Source: Jidongwangia harbinensis | GTDB taxonomy: Bacteria > Actinomycetota > Actinomycetes > Mycobacteriales > Micromonosporaceae | Assembly: GCF_020216025.1 (NCBI RefSeq) | Contig: NZ_JAIWNC010000005.1 | Span: 124,001 to 188,000, forward strand | DNA: 64,000 nucleotides | Direction: 5' to 3' | In this document: positions 62,312 to 64,000 of the stretch, in pieces | Layout of the letters: every line of letters starts with the position of its first letter | Numbering within the stretch: position 1 is the stretch's first letter | Program-made: the position numbers and the translations under genes | The notes under the pieces: generated by a model | The model's database searches: none | What the model was told of the DNA's origin: nothing | The model's input: the letters and a program-made list of their open reading frames with translations, nothing else

Positions 62312-64000
62312 TGGACTTCTCCACGGTGATCGCGTGCCACAGGCAGAACATCGCCACGGTCCACACCTTGCGGGAGTAGTCGCCCTGTCCGGCCCGGTGC
62401 TCGCGGAGCAGCCGCTGCGCGTAGTTCAGGTCGAGCAGGTGACCGGCCTGCGAGTCGGCCATCAGCGCACCCGCCCAGTCCCCGATCTCGCCCTTGAGCC
62501 ACAGCCTGGTCGGGGTGGGGAAGCCCAGCTTGCGCCGCTCCCGGACGGACTCGGGCACGATCCCGCGCATCGCCTCGCGCAGGGCGTGCTTGGTGGTGCG
62601 CTCGCCGGCCGGCACCTTCAGTTCGGTGCACAGGCCGGCCGCGGCGGCGTACACGGCCTGGTCCAGGAACGGCACCCGCAGCTCCAGCGAGTGGGCCATG
62701 GACATCCGGTCGGCCTTGGTCAGGATGTCGCCGGGGAGCCAGGTGTGCAGGTCGACGTACTGCATGGAGGTGACGTCGTCGACGTCGGCGGTCTCCGCGT
62801 ACAGCGGGGCGGTGATCTTGGTGTGCGGGTCGGCGGTGAAGCGCATCAGGTCGGCCTTCTCGGCGGGCGAGAAGATCCGGGCGTTGCCGTAGTAGCGCTC
62901 CTCGATCGGGGTGGTGCCGCGTTCCAGGAAGCTGCGGCCGCGCATGCCCTCCGGGAACACCTGCGACAGGTTGTGCAGGCCGCGCTTCATGCCGTTCGGC
63001 AGCTTCCCGAGCTTGGCCAGCGACATCGGCTCGCGGTAGATCATGTAGCCGCCGAACAGTTCGTCGGAGCCCTCGCCGGAGAGCACCACGGTGACGTACC
63101 GGGAGGCGGTCTGTGCCAGGAAGTAGAGCGGGATCAGCGACGGGTCGGCCACCGGGTCGTCGAGCAGCTGCACGATGCGCGGCAGCTCGCGCAGCACGTC
63201 GTCCTCGGTGACGACGGTGGGCGTCAGGCGTACCCCGAGTTGCGCGGCCGTGTCCTGGGCGACCTCGATCTCCGAGTAGCCCTCGTGGGCGAAGCCCGCG
63301 GTGAACGCGTGCAGGTCCGGCTTCACCTCCCGGGCCAGCGCCACGATCGCCGACGAGTCGACGCCGCTGGACAGGAACGTGCCGACCGGCACCTCGGCGT
63401 GCAGGTGCTGGCGGACGCTGTCGCGCAGCGCGTCGCGGATGGCGTGGTAGGCGGCCTGCGGTTGCAGGTTGAGCGCGCGCAGCTGGGGCCGGAAGTACCG
63501 TTCCAGGCGCTGCCCGCCGGCCGGGGTCCAGGTGAGCCGGTGGCCGGGCGGCAGCCGCCGCACGTGGCGGTGCAGCGTCATCGGGTCCGGCACGTACTGC
63601 AGCGTCAGGTAGTGGGCGAGCGCGTCGGTGTCCAGGGCCGCGCCGGAGTCTCCGCTGAACGGCAGCAGCGCCTTGCGCTCACTGGCGAGGAAGAGCCCGT
63701 CCGCGGTCTCCATCAGGTACAGCGGCTTGATGCCGAACGGGTCGCGGGCCGCGTGCAGGGTGCCGGTCCAGTGGTCGTACGCCACGAACGCGAACATGCC
63801 GCGCAGCCGCGGCAGTGCGGCCGCACCCCAGTAGTGGAACGCGGCGGCGAGCACCTCGCTGTCGCCCTGGGTGGCGAACGTCGCCTGGTGCTGGCGGATC
63901 AGGTCGGCGCGCAGTTCCCGGTAGTTGTAGATCTCGCCGTTGAACACCATGGTCCAGCGCCCGGCCTGCGGGCCGTCGACCGGGTAGTGCACCGGCTGGC
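62271..64000 (-). CDS. asnB: Asparagine synthase, glutamine-hydrolysing (5' end outside window)
   Basis: The gene for an ATP-dependent enzyme making asparagine from aspartate and glutamine. The visible part covers most of the glutaminase domain (FNGEIYNYRELR, RDPFGIKPLYL) and the whole synthetase domain (SSGVDSSAIVAL pyrophosphate loop, SGEGSDELFGGY, KADRMSMAHSLELRVPFLD). The catalytic N-terminal Cys lies beyond base 64000. Its C-terminus is normal for AsnB. A role in primary metabolism is likely, although AsnB paralogues also occur in aminated natural-product pathways. Confidence 0.93.
   Translation of the reverse strand, partial: QPVHYPVDGPQAGRWTMVFNGEIYNYRELRADLIRQHQATFATQGDSEVLAAAFHYWGAAALPRLRGMFAFVAYDHWTGTLHAARDPFGIKPLYLMETADGLFLASERKALLPFSGDSGAALDTDALAHYLTLQYVPDPMTLHRHVRRLPPGHRLTWTPAGGQRLERYFRPQLRALNLQPQAAYHAIRDALRDSVRQHLHAEVPVGTFLSSGVDSSAIVALAREVKPDLHAFTAGFAHEGYSEIEVAQDTAAQLGVRLTPTVVTEDDVLRELPRIVQLLDDPVADPSLIPLYFLAQTASRYVTVVLSGEGSDELFGGYMIYREPMSLAKLGKLPNGMKRGLHNLSQVFPEGMRGRSFLERGTTPIEERYYGNARIFSPAEKADLMRFTADPHTKITAPLYAETADVDDVTSMQYVDLHTWLPGDILTKADRMSMAHSLELRVPFLDQAVYAAAAGLCTELKVPAGERTTKHALREAMRGIVPESVRERRKLGFPTPTRLWLKGEIGDWAGALMADSQAGHLLDLNYAQRLLREHRAGQGDYSRKVWTVAMFCLWHAITVEKSITPAAPRPIAAVG

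Overview
The window is chromosomal DNA of a very GC-rich actinomycete. Strong codon-position GC bias, many GTG/TTG starts and start/stop overlaps, and families such as DUF3107, DUF3052, DUF3040, CsoR, SigE-type sigma factors and AbfB- or CBM2-fused regulators point to Micromonosporaceae (Actinoplanes or a relative). That placement is inferred from content, not from an alignment. No prophage, insertion sequence, CRISPR array or rRNA was seen. There is one tRNA, tRNA-Arg(CCU).

Layout. 0-10 kb: housekeeping and metal/DNA genes: a cut TetR gene, DUF3107, a DEAD-box helicase, an iron-regulated heme oxygenase pair behind a DtxR/IdeR box, a methyltransferase, a csoR-copZ copper operon and a RecQ-phosphoribosyltransferase fusion behind two DnaA boxes. 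10-24 kb: an SDR, a Mef-like drug exporter with a leader peptide and terminator, KtrAB potassium uptake, a membrane kinase with an outside CBM2 domain, a spermidine-synthase-like protein, a secreted M15-like protein and an inositol-phosphatase/response-regulator/CHASE3-kinase/SpoIIE-phosphatase operon. 24-36 kb: a sigma factor with its membrane partner and an acyltransferase, an M28 membrane peptidase, a PHM-like copper lipoprotein, Smr and TPR proteins, a secreted glycosidase-like protein and an OmpR-type two-component pair. 36-40 kb: DAHP synthase behind a classical ribosome-mediated attenuator (Tyr-Pro-Trp-Phe leader peptide, antiterminator, terminator), then a 0.9 kb gene-free stretch with a long inverted repeat and a 61-bp tandem repeat.

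40.8-47.5 kb is the most distinctive metabolic locus: an IclR regulator, an amidohydrolase and a divergent five-gene operon of a CaiB-type CoA-transferase, a citryl-CoA-lyase-like enzyme, both subunits of a LigAB-type ring-cleavage dioxygenase and a quinone-oxidoreductase-like protein. Two matching 15-bp palindromes lie in the divergent promoter region. It looks like an uncharacterised aromatic-degradation route that passes through a CoA thioester. 47.5-64 kb: small hydrolases and regulators, an M1 peptidase, a NarL-type two-component system, the tRNA, a sigma factor fused to a membrane anchor and an AbfB sugar-binding domain next to LacI-type operator sequences, a secreted alpha/beta-hydrolase, a MacB-like efflux system and a cut asnB.

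A feature running through the whole window is the abundance of minisatellite-like tandem repeats (units of 30, 35/36, 45, 61 and 67 bp). Several sit on or just after stop codons, and two lie in frame inside transporter and oxidoreductase genes.
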